Shown here: piece by piece, positions 24,013 to 48,620 of the stretch
Numbering within the stretch: position 1 is the first letter of the stretch
Layout of the letters: every line of letters begins with the position of its first letter
Assembly (NCBI GenBank): GCA_964035015.1
Contig: OZ035997.1
Span: 15,395,694 to 15,459,693 of the forward strand
Length of the DNA stretch: 64,000 nt
Direction of reading: 5' to 3'
Source of the DNA: Corallium rubrum
Lineage: Eukaryota > Cnidaria > Anthozoa > Scleralcyonacea > Coralliidae
Notes under the pieces: model-generated
What the model was told of the DNA's origin: nothing
Seen by the model: only the letters and a program-made list of their open reading frames with translations
Database searches by the model: none
Translations under genes and position numbers: made by a program

Positions 24013-24985
24013 TAGATGATTTCAACGCATGTGCATGTATGATGATATATACGTGAATGTCGTAATGCATGTTGAAGAGAAGAGGCAAATTTGGTAGCTC
24101 GGATATCACGGAAGAATTGAGTGCCATTTAAGTATATTAAGATTTCAATATTTGAAGGAAAAACTACTTGAAAAAAAAAGGCATGTATCTTTTTTATTGT
24201 ATCCGGTTTGCCGGCACAGGCAGGAATCGAAATCGAGCGATCCACTTCAAAAGTTGAAGATTTCCAACTTCGAAAGTGAACTAAACAATTAAGCTTTGCT
24301 CGTGCCGGCTAATCTGATACAGTACAAAGAGTTGATTAGCGACCAGTTTTCACAACGACCATGCACCTGTGAGATTTACAAACCGCGGGTAAGCGAAACT
24401 AACAAAATGGTATCTGAAAATGATAGCATTTGTCCAGAGAGGTTGAAAGCAAAGGTACAGAGTACCTATATAACCCACAACGTTTTCTGCCAGATTTTCC
24501 AAAAAAATTGGGATGAAGAGGAAAAACCTATTGACTGCAGGCATCATCATCAAGCTGTCACGAAAGGAAGAATTGTAGACTAAGAGGGACAACGCTGAAA
24601 AAATCGACCCTCTAAGTATATTCTAAATGGTGGCTACATAGATCATTTGAAGACACGATGTACTTGGGTAGCGGGGGCCTTTGTTGTGTTAGGGACTGAT
24701 TTATCAGTGTTGGTATGCCCCCTCAAAACACATTATTTTAGTGTGTAGATCACCTTTATGTAACCCATCTAAAAATCTCCCGAGATGCCACAATACCGGA
24801 CAAAATATTACTTACATTAGCATGAAGAAGCTGCAATACACGTTGCTATGGTAACGGTTATTAAAGAAATTATTATCAGTAAGGAATATGTAATGGTCTT
24901 AAGCCAAATTTATCCATATTTTTGGCATTTTCCCATCTATATTTGAACGACAAAGTATAAAGGCATTCAGACTCAAAATTAAATA
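24013..24985. other. Unassigned, with one shared repeat
   Basis: At about 24634-24735 a repeat (GAAGACACGATGTACT, TTATCAGTGTTGGTATGCCC) recurs inverted at 32569-32670. A frame at 24296-24583 (95 codons) has no recognised domain. The 5' UTR of the CR1-like LINE may begin in the last part of this interval. Confidence 0.4.
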
Positions 24986-25030
24986 AACAAATTATGTTTA
25001 TTGTGTTAATTCCAGCATTCCACCATTGTC

Positions 25031-27070
25031 ATGGTTGGATGTGTGATTTCAGCGTCCGTAATTTTGTTGGCTTATGTCCTTCTAGCCGAGTCAATCTTTC
25101 AAGAGAAGTGCCCTCTGACTTGTGTGGGAGTCGGCGAGAACGGGAAACCAAACTGGTATGTGGAATTTAAGTTAAATCTGCTTAGAACACAGAGGAAAGA
25201 TATCGGACATGGCAAGACAACTTGGCAAGTTTCACCTCGTGGCAGATCTCGAATTTGCATATACAGTCAAATTATTCTCGAGTATCCCATTTGCATGGTC
25301 GGAAACAAGCAAGGCGTGACAAATGGACCTACTGGGTCAGTGATTAGACCTGTGTTTATCGTGTGTTCGACCAAACCTAAGTGGGGGAGAAGTCGCATTT
25401 CGTATTATTCAAACACTTCAGCAACTTTTAATTGTACGTTGTCAGCCATTTTAATTTGTGGAGACGTGCATCCGCATCCTGGCCCTGAGTCTCAAATACC
25501 AGTTCGTATAACTAGCCGTAGAAATCTTTCCGATGTACCGTCTCGGTCTCGAAATAAGGGCAATCTTACAAACATCAACGTCCAGAACACGGTGAAACCA
25601 ATTTATGCCAATTTTGGCTATGGACAAAGGCATAATATCAAGATATCGCATCTTAATGTCCGCTCGTTAAAAAATCGGGAACATTTTTTCCAGATTAAAG
25701 ATCTAATTCTTAACGGTGACTATGATGTGTTTACAATTTCGGAGACATGGCTAAATTCCACGGTGAGGAACGGGGAAATAAGTGTGGACGGCTACCAACT
25801 AGTGAGATTAGATCGTAGCTCGAAATCAGGTGGTGGCGTCTGCGCCTATGTACGCAATTCGTTGAAAATCAAGAAATTAGAAGACCTTACAGCATCTTCG
25901 GCAAACGGATTTCAGCAATTATGGTTCAGTCTACAACATAAGAAGCTGAAATCCTTATTGGTTTGCACTGCGTACAGACCCCCTGGATGCCCAATCACTT
26001 GTTTTAATGAAGATTTTGTCCCTAAGTATTTACAAGCTCTAACACTTCGCAAAGATATCATTATCGCTGGTGACCTGAACTGTAATTTACTATCTAATAG
26101 TTTAGAATCTCGTGCTCTGAAAGACCTTTGTACCTCCATGAACCTTTCACAATTTATTTTTAAACCTACTAGAATCACTGAAACTACTGAAACACTGATT
26201 GATGTAATGCTGTCTTCGAATCCGGTTTTACTGAAAGAAAGTGGAGTTTTTGATATAACTATTAGTGATCATTTTCTTGTCTTTTGCGTATTGAATTTGA
26301 AGCTAACAAAATCTAAGCCCACTGAAATTAGCACTAGAAGCTATAGGAACTTTAACCGCAATCCTTTGACGAAGATATTTCTAGAATCCCATGGGACACT
26401 GTAAACATATTTGAGCAGACAGAGGACAAAGTGGATTGTTTTAATAAGCTTTTCCTTGACGTGTTAGAAATTCATGCTCCAGTGCGAACAATAAAGGTCA
26501 GGCATAGTAAAGACTCTCCGATTATAACACCCGAGATAAGAAAATTGATGATGCAAAGAGACAGCCAACATAAACGGGCACGCCTGACCTCTAATTCGGG
26601 TGACTGGGCGACTTATAGAATACTACGCCAAGATGTTAAGTCTAAAATTAGGCAAGCGGAGCGGGATTACGTGCGCAGTGAATTGATTACTAACAAGGAA
26701 AATAAAACATCCGTTTGGAAAACAGTTCGCCGTTGCCTGTCATCATCTGGTAATCCCTGCCTTGCTTATTCCCGTGATGGTGTTGAAGTAGCCAAAGAAT
26801 TCAACGAATTCTTTACATCAGTTGGCGACAAAATTGCGGAGCAATCCAAACAATTGGCAGCAGAATTTGATCTACCTAGTGTTCCTGAACCTCCTGTTCT
26901 CCAGGAAGTTTTTGACCCAATTATAAACATATCCACTGCTTTTTCTTTTCGCCGTGTCTCTACTCTTGAGGTCAGGAATACTATCACGGGCATGCCATCC
27001 AACAAGTCTCCTGGTCACGATAAAGTTAGTTTGAAAGTCATCCAAACCTGTCTACCCCATATTCTCCCGG
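25031..27070 (+). mobile_element. CR1-like LINE, 5' part: 2A-like motif, AP endonuclease, start of RT
   Basis: The first open frame (25031-26404, 457 codons) has an N-terminal extension ending in ICGDVHPHPGP (about 25454-25486), a degenerate 2A-like oligopeptide (consensus DxExNPGP). An apurinic-type endonuclease follows with motifs HLNVRSL, SETWL, AYRPPG, AGDLNCNL, IDVMLSS and ISDHFLVF. A +1 frameshift near 26375 moves the frame to one running 26383-27070, which holds the linker and the start of the RT (NKSPGHDKVS). The protein then stops because a TIR element inserted at 27071; the RT continues at 30352. Compared with the CR1/L2 group, domain order and motifs are complete. Inactive because of the insertion and frameshifts. 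Confidence 0.9.
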
Positions 27071-27897
27071 TGTCAAGCGAAATTTCTGACCTCTGCGAAA
27101 TTTCTGGCCTAGCGTGACGCGTCATAAATTTCGCGCGTGTGGGCGCGGCGAAATAAATGACGCTTGCGAAATATCTGACTCGGTCGAAACTCGAAAATAG
27201 ATCCCGAAACGATTCAAACGAATTTTCTAGGAAAATACTGTATGTATATATGGTGTTTATATTTTGTATTGCATTCACCCGGCTAAATGGCCAATAATAA
27301 CTTCTTAAAAATATAACAATGAAGCGTTTTTTAACCTTTTCACTGTAAGCCAGATTAAGGGTATCTGAACTATTACAGTCAACAGAACTGTCTGGCTGAT
27401 GTGAGGAAAAGCTGGATATTTGTTTCATTAAAGTTTATGTGGAAAGATTAATAATTATTAAGCGTTTATTGACGAAGGACAGACAGATACCTGCGTGCAG
27501 GACAGTGCACACTATAAAAACAAACCAAAAAAAACTAAAAGAAATAGATTTTGAAACATTCAGAAATATGTCATTGGTTTTTATATAGCTTCTTCCTTGA
27601 CAGAAATCCATGGTAGGACATTTATTATTTGCTGTTTATTAGTTGATGGAACTTTTATTATTTTAATCCGTTGGAAATCAGTTACACATGCTTGCAATTG
27701 ATGTTTGATGATTGTGGCCAGCTACTATCTTTGTCCAGGCATGTTTTGTAAATACATTTGTGCAAAACCACCATGTACAACACAGTGGTGTATAATATGC
27801 CTAACCAGTTAAACCTCAAGTGTTTAATATTGAAGTGTATAAGCAGGGGTGTACCAGGTGGAAGAGGGGTGAATACTATTACTCTAAATTACTAGGG

Positions 27898-27913
27898 CTT
27901 CCCCCCCCCCCCC
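27898..27913. repeat. Poly-C run
   Basis: Sixteen or so consecutive C with one flanking T break, inside the TIR transposon interior. Confidence 0.9.
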
Positions 27914-28347
27914 ATTGCTATCCTTGGAATGAGAAAAACCCTTTTGTCAGTATGAAGTTTGACCTCACCACCCAAATATTTAGTCAAGTGTCCATCCACT
28001 ACTGGGTATAAGTAGTAGCAATTTCCAACAATAAATTTATTACTCGATTGTAGGAATAATACAATGCGAGTGAGTAAGTTTCTCTCGAATGAAATGAAAC
28101 TTCTTGACCATTATGAACCTCCTGACAAAGCGTATTTGCTTGAAAGGTCGAGAAGTGTCATTCTCATTTTAGGTCGACAAGATACTTATTTACCCACATC
28201 GCAATACTTTTATTGCTATAATATGTAATAACTGTAAAATTTATAAGTTGTAGGTGTCGATTAGACAGGAAAATCTTTAATTTGTATTTACATAATTATT
28301 TACATATATACATTATAGTAGGTAATATACAGGTAATATCAAATGAT

Positions 28348-28505
28348 ACCAAGCAAAGATACACGGTAAGGATAAAATAATTCACGCACTATCCATTGCC
28401 AATGATACAAAGCAAAGATACCCCAGTAAGGATAAAATAATTCATATATTATCCATTGCCAATGATACCAAGCAAAGTTAAATAAATCACAGATTATCCA
28501 TCCAC
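28348..28505. repeat. ~62-bp tandem repeat, about 2.5 copies
   Basis: Modules contain GATACCAAGCAAAGATAC, GTAAGGATAAAATAATTCA and TTATCCATTGCCAATGATAC. The last module is shortened. Lies inside the TIR transposon. Confidence 0.8.
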
Positions 28506-29275
28506 TCAAGTAAATAATAACAACTATATTGATGAGAAAATAAGTTGTTTCAATATAAATAGTGTTCACAAAAAAACATGACACACTTAAGAATTGCCAT
28601 TACGTTAATGTCATACCTTCATACACAAAGTTTCTAGAGAACTCAGAGAGCGTATGAATGGCCTTGTGTTTGGTGACCTTGTCAAGATTTATAGCGAAGT
28701 GGGAGGAGCCTTGCGTCCTGACTTCATGACCTTGCACAGAAGTCTATATTACAGTGCCGTAGCAGTGCCCCCATATTTTCTCAGAAAAATTCCTAAAATG
28801 AGTTTATTTATTAAATTAAAGTAAAACTGAACCGATTAACTTTAATGTAACTTGAAAACTGACGTTGTGATTTGCAAAATACGAAAAATAACTTCGTGCA
28901 GACTTTATAATAATGGTACACCACGTTTTAACCTGAAATAGCCGCTTATTGAATCGTGGGCTCAGCTTAGTCCAACGAAGATCGGACTCGCGCGCCAGGT
29001 AGTGTAGGGTATGTTGGTGCGATAATTTCTTCCTTTTTACTGTAAAATTTCAACTATACTCGCTGCAGAATTAGATGAAAAAGTTCGCTCAAATTGCTGC
29101 AAATGGTGTTTCCGAGGTTCTAGATTTCAAAAATTTCCGGGGGAGGACCCCCTACAAATGCGGTCACTAATTGCCATTGTTATATACCAAAGACTTTCGT
29201 TTGCCAATAATGAAATCCTATTGGTCAAATCATAGTCACGTGTTGTTCAACAAACTCAATGTTTCTTTCTTCCGA

Positions 29276-29347
29276 GGGAAACATTGCACTGTTTCCCTCT
29301 GACGTCAACAATGAAAAGGGAAACAGTGCAATGTTTCCCTCTGACGT
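29276..29347. repeat. Foldback hairpin
   Basis: GGGAAACATTGCACTGTTTCCC and its repeat-complement form two palindromic blocks, each followed by TCTGACGTC, i.e. tandem copies of a palindromic word within the TIR element. Confidence 0.7.
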
Positions 29348-29716
29348 CGCTTTAATCATGCGTTGTTCACGTGAATACACGATTATTGCATCAGATCAAG
29401 AACTTTGGACTCTTTGGGCATTTTGAAAACAAGAGCTTGTTTCGAGCTTGTTTTGTACGAGATAGTCCATTTTCCGAAAGAAAGAATTTCTATACATATC
29501 TTCAAAGAAGGTCTGAAAAACACGTGGAGCCATTTAAAGCTGTTCTTAGTGTCGAGTCTGGTGTATTTGTTTAGTTGAATGACTTGAATTGAAATTACGA
29601 AGACAATGTCAAAGTGTTTTGGTAAGTCTTTTCGCTGTTTGCAAGTTTCAAGGCAGTTTTGTATTTTGTTTTTTAAAAGTCTTTGGTATATAACAAAACG
29701 CTTGTTGACTTTTGCC

Positions 29717-29893
29717 TCGAGAAACATCGAGTTTTACGGTCCCTCAGGCTTCAATGTCACCCTCGGGCTAAAGCCCTCGAGTGACATTGAAGCCTTGGGG
29801 TCCGTAAAACTCGTTTTTTCCCTTGGCGCTAGCCAACAAGTTTATACTACTGCCCGCCCCCCCCCCCCCCAATACCGCCCCCCCCCCCCCCCC
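29717..29893. repeat. Foldback plus poly-C tracts
   Basis: Inverted repeat ACGAGTTTTACGG-type (CGAGTTTTACGGTCC / GGTCCGTAAAACTCG) with inner GCTTCAATGTCAC / GTGACATTGAAGC at about 29728-29815, followed by C-runs at 29861-29874 and 29878-29892. Confidence 0.75.
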
Positions 29894-30351
29894 TCACCAC
29901 TTTTTGACACCTTGCTACGGCACTGTATTATACCAACAACATTCAAAAACAATGATTATAGTATAGTATAAGAGAATGATTCTTCTCCTGCAAAAGTTAA
30001 AATAATGAGGAAAACTAATAAATTATATACTAGTATCGTCTCTGCAGTGTGCATCGACACAACATAAAACATGCAACAGTCCGATCGAATTGAACTGAGT
30101 TCTACATACCTTATGTCTACAGATTTTCGATTCAGGCTTTGTTGAAGCAACACCAAGATAGCCAGTGACAGTGTCAGTTGGAAATTTCGCCATTTACAGA
30201 TAAGATATCTTCGAAAAAGGACTTCTGATTCATGATTCATGAAGCTTGAAGAGTTGCGAAATTTCTGACCGGAAGTCAATCATGCGCGTGTCTGCGCATG
30301 AGCAGAACGACAAAAGTCAGAAATTTCGCAAGTCAGAAATTTCGCGTCACA

Positions 30352-31970
30352 CCGGTTGTTACGGATCTGATCAATAACTCCCTGATGGAAGGCCAATTTC
30401 CTAAAGTATGGAAATTGGCTGAAGTAATTCCACATGTAAAAGAAGGTGATCACGAAATTCCAGATAACAACCGACCTATTTCCTTGTTACCGGTCTTGTC
30501 GAAAGTGTGTGAGCGCATAGCATGTGATCAGTTTATGGAATATCTTATCACCACAAGAAAACTCTCGGTGCATCAAAGTGGTAATAAAAAACTTCATTCG
30601 ACAGAAACCCTAGGAGTGTTATTTACAAACCATTTATACAGAGCTATAGATGAGCGCAAAGTCACTGCCGTGCTGTTCTTAGATCTTAGTAAGGCATTTG
30701 ACAGCATACACCATGAGACACTGTTAAAGAGGCTTAGCGGCCTGGGAGTTTCAGAGGATGCCTTAAAGTGGTTTACCAGTTATTTGACGGGCAGAGAGCA
30801 ATGTACACGTATAAACAATTCATTATCGAAGCCACTTGCTCTAAAGCATGGGGTACCGCAGGGATCAATACTTGGTCCACTTTTGTTCAATCTATACATT
30901 AATGATTTACCAGCGGTCTGCTCTCACAGTAATATTGAGTCATACGTAGACGACTCGAAGCTGTATGTTTCTTTTCTCAAAAACGTCAAAGACAGTGCTA
31001 AGTATGGCAGACCTAAAGAGCGATCTAACAAGTGTTGCCTGATGGTGCTGTGCGAATCAACTACTTGTCAATCCTGGCAAAACTAAGCTGTGTGTCTTTG
31101 GATCTTCACAAATGTTAAAGCGAACATCTATACCGCCTATTATGTTTATGGGAAAAGAACTCACCATTGTGACCTCAGTTAAAGATTTGGGTATTGTGCT
31201 CGACAGGCACCTTTCTTTTAATGAACATATTTGTACCCTAGTGTCTGACCTGATGAGCAAACTATGTATGATTAACAGGATTCGTCATCTTTTAGACCAA
31301 TCTACCCTTTTAATGGTTATAAACTGTTTAGTTTTTTCTAAACTTTTTTATTGCTCATCTGTATGGTCAGGTACAAGCAAGCACAACGTAGGGAAATTGC
31401 AACTTGTACAAAACTTTGCAGCTCGTATACTTTCTGGCAAGTTAAAGTATGAACATATAACACCTACGCTCAAAGAATTGAACTTTTTGCCAATAGCTAA
31501 GCTTTTATATTTAAGAGATGCCGTCTTAACGTTTAAATGCATGAATGGCTTAGCACCTGATTACTTGTCATCTATTTTTAAGTTAAGATCTGAGGTGCAC
31601 AGTCGAAACACCCGAAACTGTGACAAATTACATTTTCCGAAGTGCAGAACTTCGCTAGCACAACAAGCCTTCCTCTATAGAGCTGTCCACATTTGGAACT
31701 CTCTTCCTAATAACATTACAGAGATTAATGCTGTGAAGCCTTTCAAGCACGCGCTAAAAAAGCTCCTCATTGAGGATTGGAAGTCTGAGAAGCATTAGCA
31801 ATTAATTGTTAATATGTGCGCGTTTGAACTATAAATAAACTCATATAGTAGCAAGTTTTACCTAGTTTTTATACATTTGTAATATTTACATTTACTTCAA
31901 ATTTTTATTGTAAATTAGGTCTGAAAAGCCCAGTTTGGAGACTAATTAAAATATTGTATTGTATTGTATT
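30352..31970 (+). mobile_element. CR1-like LINE, 3' part: RT and C-terminus
   Basis: This resumes the LINE RT after the TIR insertion. Motifs in order are NNRPISLLPVLSK, FLDLSKAFDSIHHETL (motif A), HGVPQGSILGPLLFNLYIND (motif B) and YVDDSKLY (catalytic DD). Frame breaks near 31000-31090 precede a second open frame (31112-31798) that holds the thumb and C-terminal domain typical of CR1 (KDLGIVLDRHLSFNEH, WNSLPNNI near the end). After the stop there is a ~150-bp 3' UTR ending in a short (ATTGT)n tail at about 31951-31969, the kind of 3' tandem tail seen in CR1/L2 elements. Confidence 0.9.
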
Positions 31971-33260
31971 CCCATAATCCCATCCTTTATTTCCCATGAC
32001 GATGCCTTTGAGGATGCATGCACCCAGTCAAAAGCGGCCATTTTCTTTTTCCCTGACACGTTATTTTTTCTGTTGTTAAGGGTAAAGCTGAGCACTGTGA
32101 ACAATGAAAATTATTATCTTAAGCACTGTAATTCACTGAAATATATACTTGAATACTTTTAAATGCGACGTTATGAAATAATTGGTTTTCTTCATGCGTA
32201 TTTTACCAATTTCGCCGCCATGCTTGTGAGCAGTCCAAGCTATTCCACTACTGCAACATGTACATTGATATCGTCGTGCTGTTGCTAAGATTCATCAGAG
32301 GTGAACGAGAAGGCTGCTGGAAACTATCTGAACGCTGTATAGCTGAGATGACTCCTTATATCTTCTGTATGGATCGCATGCATCAATTAAGTATATGTTA
32401 GTTAACTGGAGGTAACTGTATACTTAGTTTATTCATGATACAGATGATATCTGTCGTTATTTAACACACATCAGAGGGAATAGACGCATGAATGCATGAT
32501 CTAAGCGAGGTTAGTTGCTTTCATAGTTTTCTTATCGCAAACAAACATAATAGTTGTACTATGTTCTAAGGGGGCATACCAACACTGATAAATCTGTCCC
32601 CAGCACATGCAATGATGGCCCATCGCTACCCCAGTACATCGTGTCTTCAAATGATCTATATCTAGGCACCATGCTACCATTCTATGGTGTCAAATTAAAT
32701 ATGTAGAGGGTGTGTGTTCAGAGGGCCCTCATCGGGAAAAATTTACAGATTTGTCGGGGAATGATCTGTAAGAAAAATTGTATTTTTAACAATTGATGAA
32801 GAACTTTTTAACTGATTAAGCCAGACAAGTCAGTAATTAGTGAAATGTAGCTCCTTTAGAAAAACAGGATACGGTATATATATTGTGCAGAAGCCAACAG
32901 TAATACATTACTGAATTACAACACACAAAATTCCATTTTCTGTCTGCAGTATTGAACAAAAATGGCAAACTGGTTAATGACCACACTAGGTGTTCAACAG
33001 ATTTTTCTTTATTGATACCTTGAAAATAAATACTATCGGTTATTGCGATAATTTCACGCTGAAAAGATGGGAAAAGCTATTCTAGACGTTCAAATTTTGA
33101 ATTTAGTAGCCCGCTTTTCGGGGACCTTAGCGCCTGTGTCGGGGAACTCTTGTCTGGAAATCAACTTTTAGTCTAGTTGCAATTGAAATAAAAATGATAG
33201 CCCAGCAAATAACTTTAAGGAAAACCATAACGAATACATAATATTTCAAAAAAATTTTAA
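31971..33260. other. No gene; one shared repeat
   Basis: 32569-32670 is the inverted partner of 24634-24735 (GGGCATACCAACACTG, AGTACATCGTGTCTTC). Nothing else supportable in ~1.3 kb. Confidence 0.4.
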
Positions 33261-33261
33261 T

Positions 33262-33420
33262 ACTGACGACGTTTCGATACTAACCTAGTAACATCTTCAG
33301 AGTGAATAAATTATTTACAGAGACTGATATTAAATAGCTAACTGATACATAAATACGTAAAAACTAATACATAAATACTTATTAAAGTTCAATACTTATA
33401 ATAACTAAAGTTCAGTTCGA
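33262..33420 (+). mobile_element. Possible Penelope-like end fragment
   Basis: GACGACGTTTCGATACTAAC followed by ACATCTTCAGAGTG resembles the DETxxSLETL-type coding/terminal phrase common at PLE ends (compare CGAAACGTT at 45932). Only a short resemblance, so low confidence. Confidence 0.3.
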
Positions 33421-33514
33421 TCAGTTCAGTTCAGAGTTCAGCGTCTTCTTATATAGTTCTTCCTTTAGCTTCTTCTTAGTTCTTTCTTCTTCAGCTCGAC
33501 TCTAATTCGACTGG

Positions 33515-34442
33515 TTTTTCACAACTTCTCAACTCGTCGATTGTTTTTTTCCACAACTGCTTGACTCTACGATTGGTTATTCACAACTGCTCGACTCTTC
33601 AATTGGTTTTTCACAACTGCTTGACTCTTCGATTGTTTTGGGTTTTTCCACAACTGCTCGACTCTTCGATTGTTTTTTTCACAACTGCTCGACCCTTCGT
33701 TTGTTTGTTGGGTTTTTTTCACAACTGCTCGACTCTTCGATTGGTTTTTTCACAACTGCTCGACTTTTCGTTTGGTTTTTCACAACTGCTCGACTCTTCG
33801 ATTGGTTTTTCAGACCCACAACTGCTCGACTCTTCGATGTTTTTTTCACAACTGCTCGACTCGTAATCGATTGGTTTTTCACAACTGCTTGACTCTTCGA
33901 TTGTTTTTTTCATAACTGCTCGACTCTTCGACTGTTTTTTTCCCAGAACTGCTCAACTTTTTGATTGGCTTTTTTACAATTACTGTTTTTTCACCACAAC
34001 TGCTCTTCGATTGGTTTTTAGTCCCACAACTGCTTGACTCTTCGATTGGTTTTTTCACAACTGCTCGACTCTTCGATTGTTTTTTTTCCAGAACTGCTCA
34101 ACTCTTAATTCGATTGTTCTTTCTTTTCACAACTGCTCGACTCTTCAATTGATTTTCAGTCCCACAACTGCTCGACTCTTCGATGTTTTTTTCACAACTG
34201 CTCGACTCTTAATCGATTGGTTTTTCACAACTGCTTGACTCTTCGATTGTTTTTTCCCCCCAACTGTTCGACTCTTAATCGATTGGTTTTTCACGACTGC
34301 CTGACTCTTCGATTGCTTTTTCAAAACTGCTTGACTCTTCGATTGTTGTTTTTTTTTCATAACTGCTCGACTCTTCGTTTGTTTTGGGGTTTTTTCACAA
34401 CTGCTCGACTCTTCGATTGTTTTTTTTTTCACAACTGCTCAA
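33515..34442. repeat. ~30-bp minisatellite, roughly 30 copies
   Basis: Irregular tandem repeat with consensus TTTTTCACAACTGCTCGACTC then TTCGATTGG; unit length varies from about 27 to 36 through the T-run and small indels. Open frames on both strands here are by-products. A SINE fragment (34436-34495) begins at its right end. Confidence 0.9.
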
Positions 34443-34495
34443 CGGAGGGCGTTGCTCGAATTTTCCTTCACCCAAAATCCTTAGAACACGCTATG
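34436..34495 (+). mobile_element. SINE family 2 fragment
   Basis: CGGAGGGCGTTG joined directly to CTCGAATTTTCCTTCACCC and CCTTAGAACACG: the end of the tRNA-like head region and the 3' end of the family, with the middle lost. Confidence 0.6.
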
Positions 34496-34557
34496 TAATC
34501 GAGTGAAATGCCCAATATTACTTATAATATACCCAATTCTCTCCTGGCATTACCACC

Positions 34558-34738
34558 TTATTATATATACAGAACTCGCGATCAAGCTCTCGGCAACGCC
34601 CTCCGTGGCTCAGTGGTCAGAGCATTGCACTAGAATCGCAAGGTCGTGGGTTCAGTTGCATTTTTCGCAACTGGTCCCGGTTTGGTCTTAAAATGTATAT
34701 ATTCTACACTCGAATTTTCCTTCACTCAAAATCCTTAG
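34558..34738 (+). mobile_element. SINE family 2 copy with deleted B box
   Basis: Matches 18045-18252 from CAGAACTCGCGATCAAGC through the A box and GGTCGTGGGTTCA, then jumps to GTTGCATTTTTCGCAACTG. A ~23-bp deletion removes most of the B box and the acceptor 3' strand. Confidence 0.75.
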
Positions 34739-35161
34739 TAAATAGGCTATACATGTATATCAAGGTTGCTGATCATGCACTATAATAATACGTTATTTAC
34801 AGTCAAACCGGATGTTCTTTCCAGCGCAATCTTGAAATATATATTCACAGCAACATTGCAATATTGACTTGCGAACGGTGCACGGCAATTTCGTGGTAAG
34901 TTGCTACAAATTTGCATTTTAAATGCCGAACTTCACATAACATGAAGTTTTCTTAGAGTTAATTGTTCTGACTTTCAATAGAACTTCATATTACGTGATG
35001 TTCGGTATTAAGAATGCGAATTTTTTAGCCACATTGCCAAGTGCAATGTTGCTATAATAAAGACACCTCAAATAAAAAAGGTAAAAAGATTATGATAGTA
35101 AAACGATTATGTATAGATTGCATGGAAAGCAAGATAGCCATGCATTCAGGCATTAAAAAAA
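34739..35161. other. No gene; weak foldback
   Basis: GAACTTCACATAACATGAAG (34928) and GAACTTCATATTACGTGATG (34980) form a loose inverted/direct pair with GCCGAAC/GTTCGGTA. This is the 3' flank of the receptor gene on the minus strand. Confidence 0.4.
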
Positions 35162-47650
<12,489 letters not shown>

Positions 47651-47740
47651 CTACAGAATAAAACAGCTAGATCAGGCTAGGGGGGCTACAGAATAAAACA
47701 GCTAGATCAGGCTAGGGGGGCTACAGAATAAAACAGCTAA
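47651..47740 (-). repeat. 35-bp tandem repeat covering a splice acceptor
   Basis: On the minus strand the acceptor sequence TAGCTGTTTTATTCTGTAG is present three times with 35-bp period: the real one ends at 47651, and spare AGs end at 47686 and 47721. The third copy is truncated and runs into a G-rich tract (47737-47758). Confidence 0.85.
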
Positions 47741-48620
47741 GGGGGGGGGGAGGGGGGGCTGAGGGGCTTTTGCCCCCGGAGAAATCTCAATGGGGGGTTG
47801 AGCCCCCGAGAAATTTTGCAGCAACTGACTCATCAATCACCATTCACAAATTATAGGCTACTCGTTAGGCTAAAGTAACTGTTACAGTCTCATTCCTGTC
47901 AGCCAAAAGCACCCATATACAGTGATAAGTCAATCCAGTAAACACAACATCGAAAAATTGTTGAAATGTGTTGTATTTTAACTAGTTTTTATGTCATTTC
48001 ATGAACTTCAGTGTTCTTAAAAATCACCCCTCAGAATGCAGGAAATGGCATTTCCAAGACTCTAAATTTCGAAAATTTCCTGGGGGCATGCCCCCGAACC
48101 CCTCTAGAAGAGTCCGTTTTTGTAAACGCCCCCACGAGAAAATTCTTAGAAAGGCCTTGTTCAGCACTTCAGCCGCCCCTAGACGAAAACAAAACTCTAC
48201 GCCTATGCGGTTAATTTTTCAAAAAAGGCATGCTTTTCAAAAGATGATCACTTTCCTAGATGACAAATGGTGCGGTTAGATAATTATTTGTTTGGACTGA
48301 TTACGCAGAGATATAGGCTCTCTTTCAAAGACAGCAATAATAAATAAACACTAATAGTTTTTTTCTCTCGCTTGTTCAGGTTACATTCTCGTAGAATTGT
48401 CACTTATTACAGTTCCTGTAATATATTTAATACAGTTTATCTTTGTTTCGCTTTCTTTTCTTTTTTGTTTTTGCTTTCTTTTTTTTTTTTTTGTTATTTT
48501 TTTAGTTTTTTTAGTTTTTGTTGTTTTTTATGTGTGTGAAGGTTATGTTTTCTCAACATTTTTGTTGTCATTTGAAGAATTTGACACTTGATATATAACA
48601 AAACACTTATATATTTACTA
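47741..48620. other. G-rich start, then no recognised gene
   Basis: G-runs at 47741-47758 and paired GGGGGCTTTTGCCCCC-type and TTGAGCCCCCGAG words. A 48050-48120 phrase (AAATTTCCTGGGGGCATG) resembles 29128-29150. T-rich tract 48476-48495. Upstream coding exons of the receptor were sought here on the minus strand and not found. Confidence 0.4.

Larger units (their letters stand above)
27071..30351. mobile_element. 3.28-kb TIR transposon (non-autonomous) with CCGG target duplication
   Basis: The LINE reading frame is interrupted exactly here: CCGG is present on both sides (27067-27070 and 30352-30355), and removing the insert plus one CCGG restores LPHILP-VVTDL in frame. Ends are TGTCAAGCGAAATTTCTGAC on the left and, read inward on the other strand, TGTGACGCGAAATTTCTGAC on the right. 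GCGAAATTTCTG(A/G)C is repeated twice within each ~40-bp terminus. TGT...ACA ends with a 4-bp duplication recall Ginger-type DNA transposons, but no integrase-like frame is present, so the class is open. The interior carries 62-bp tandem repeats (28348-28505), foldbacks (29276-29347, 29717-29815) and poly-C runs. The same terminus recurs at 56388-56492. Confidence 0.85.
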
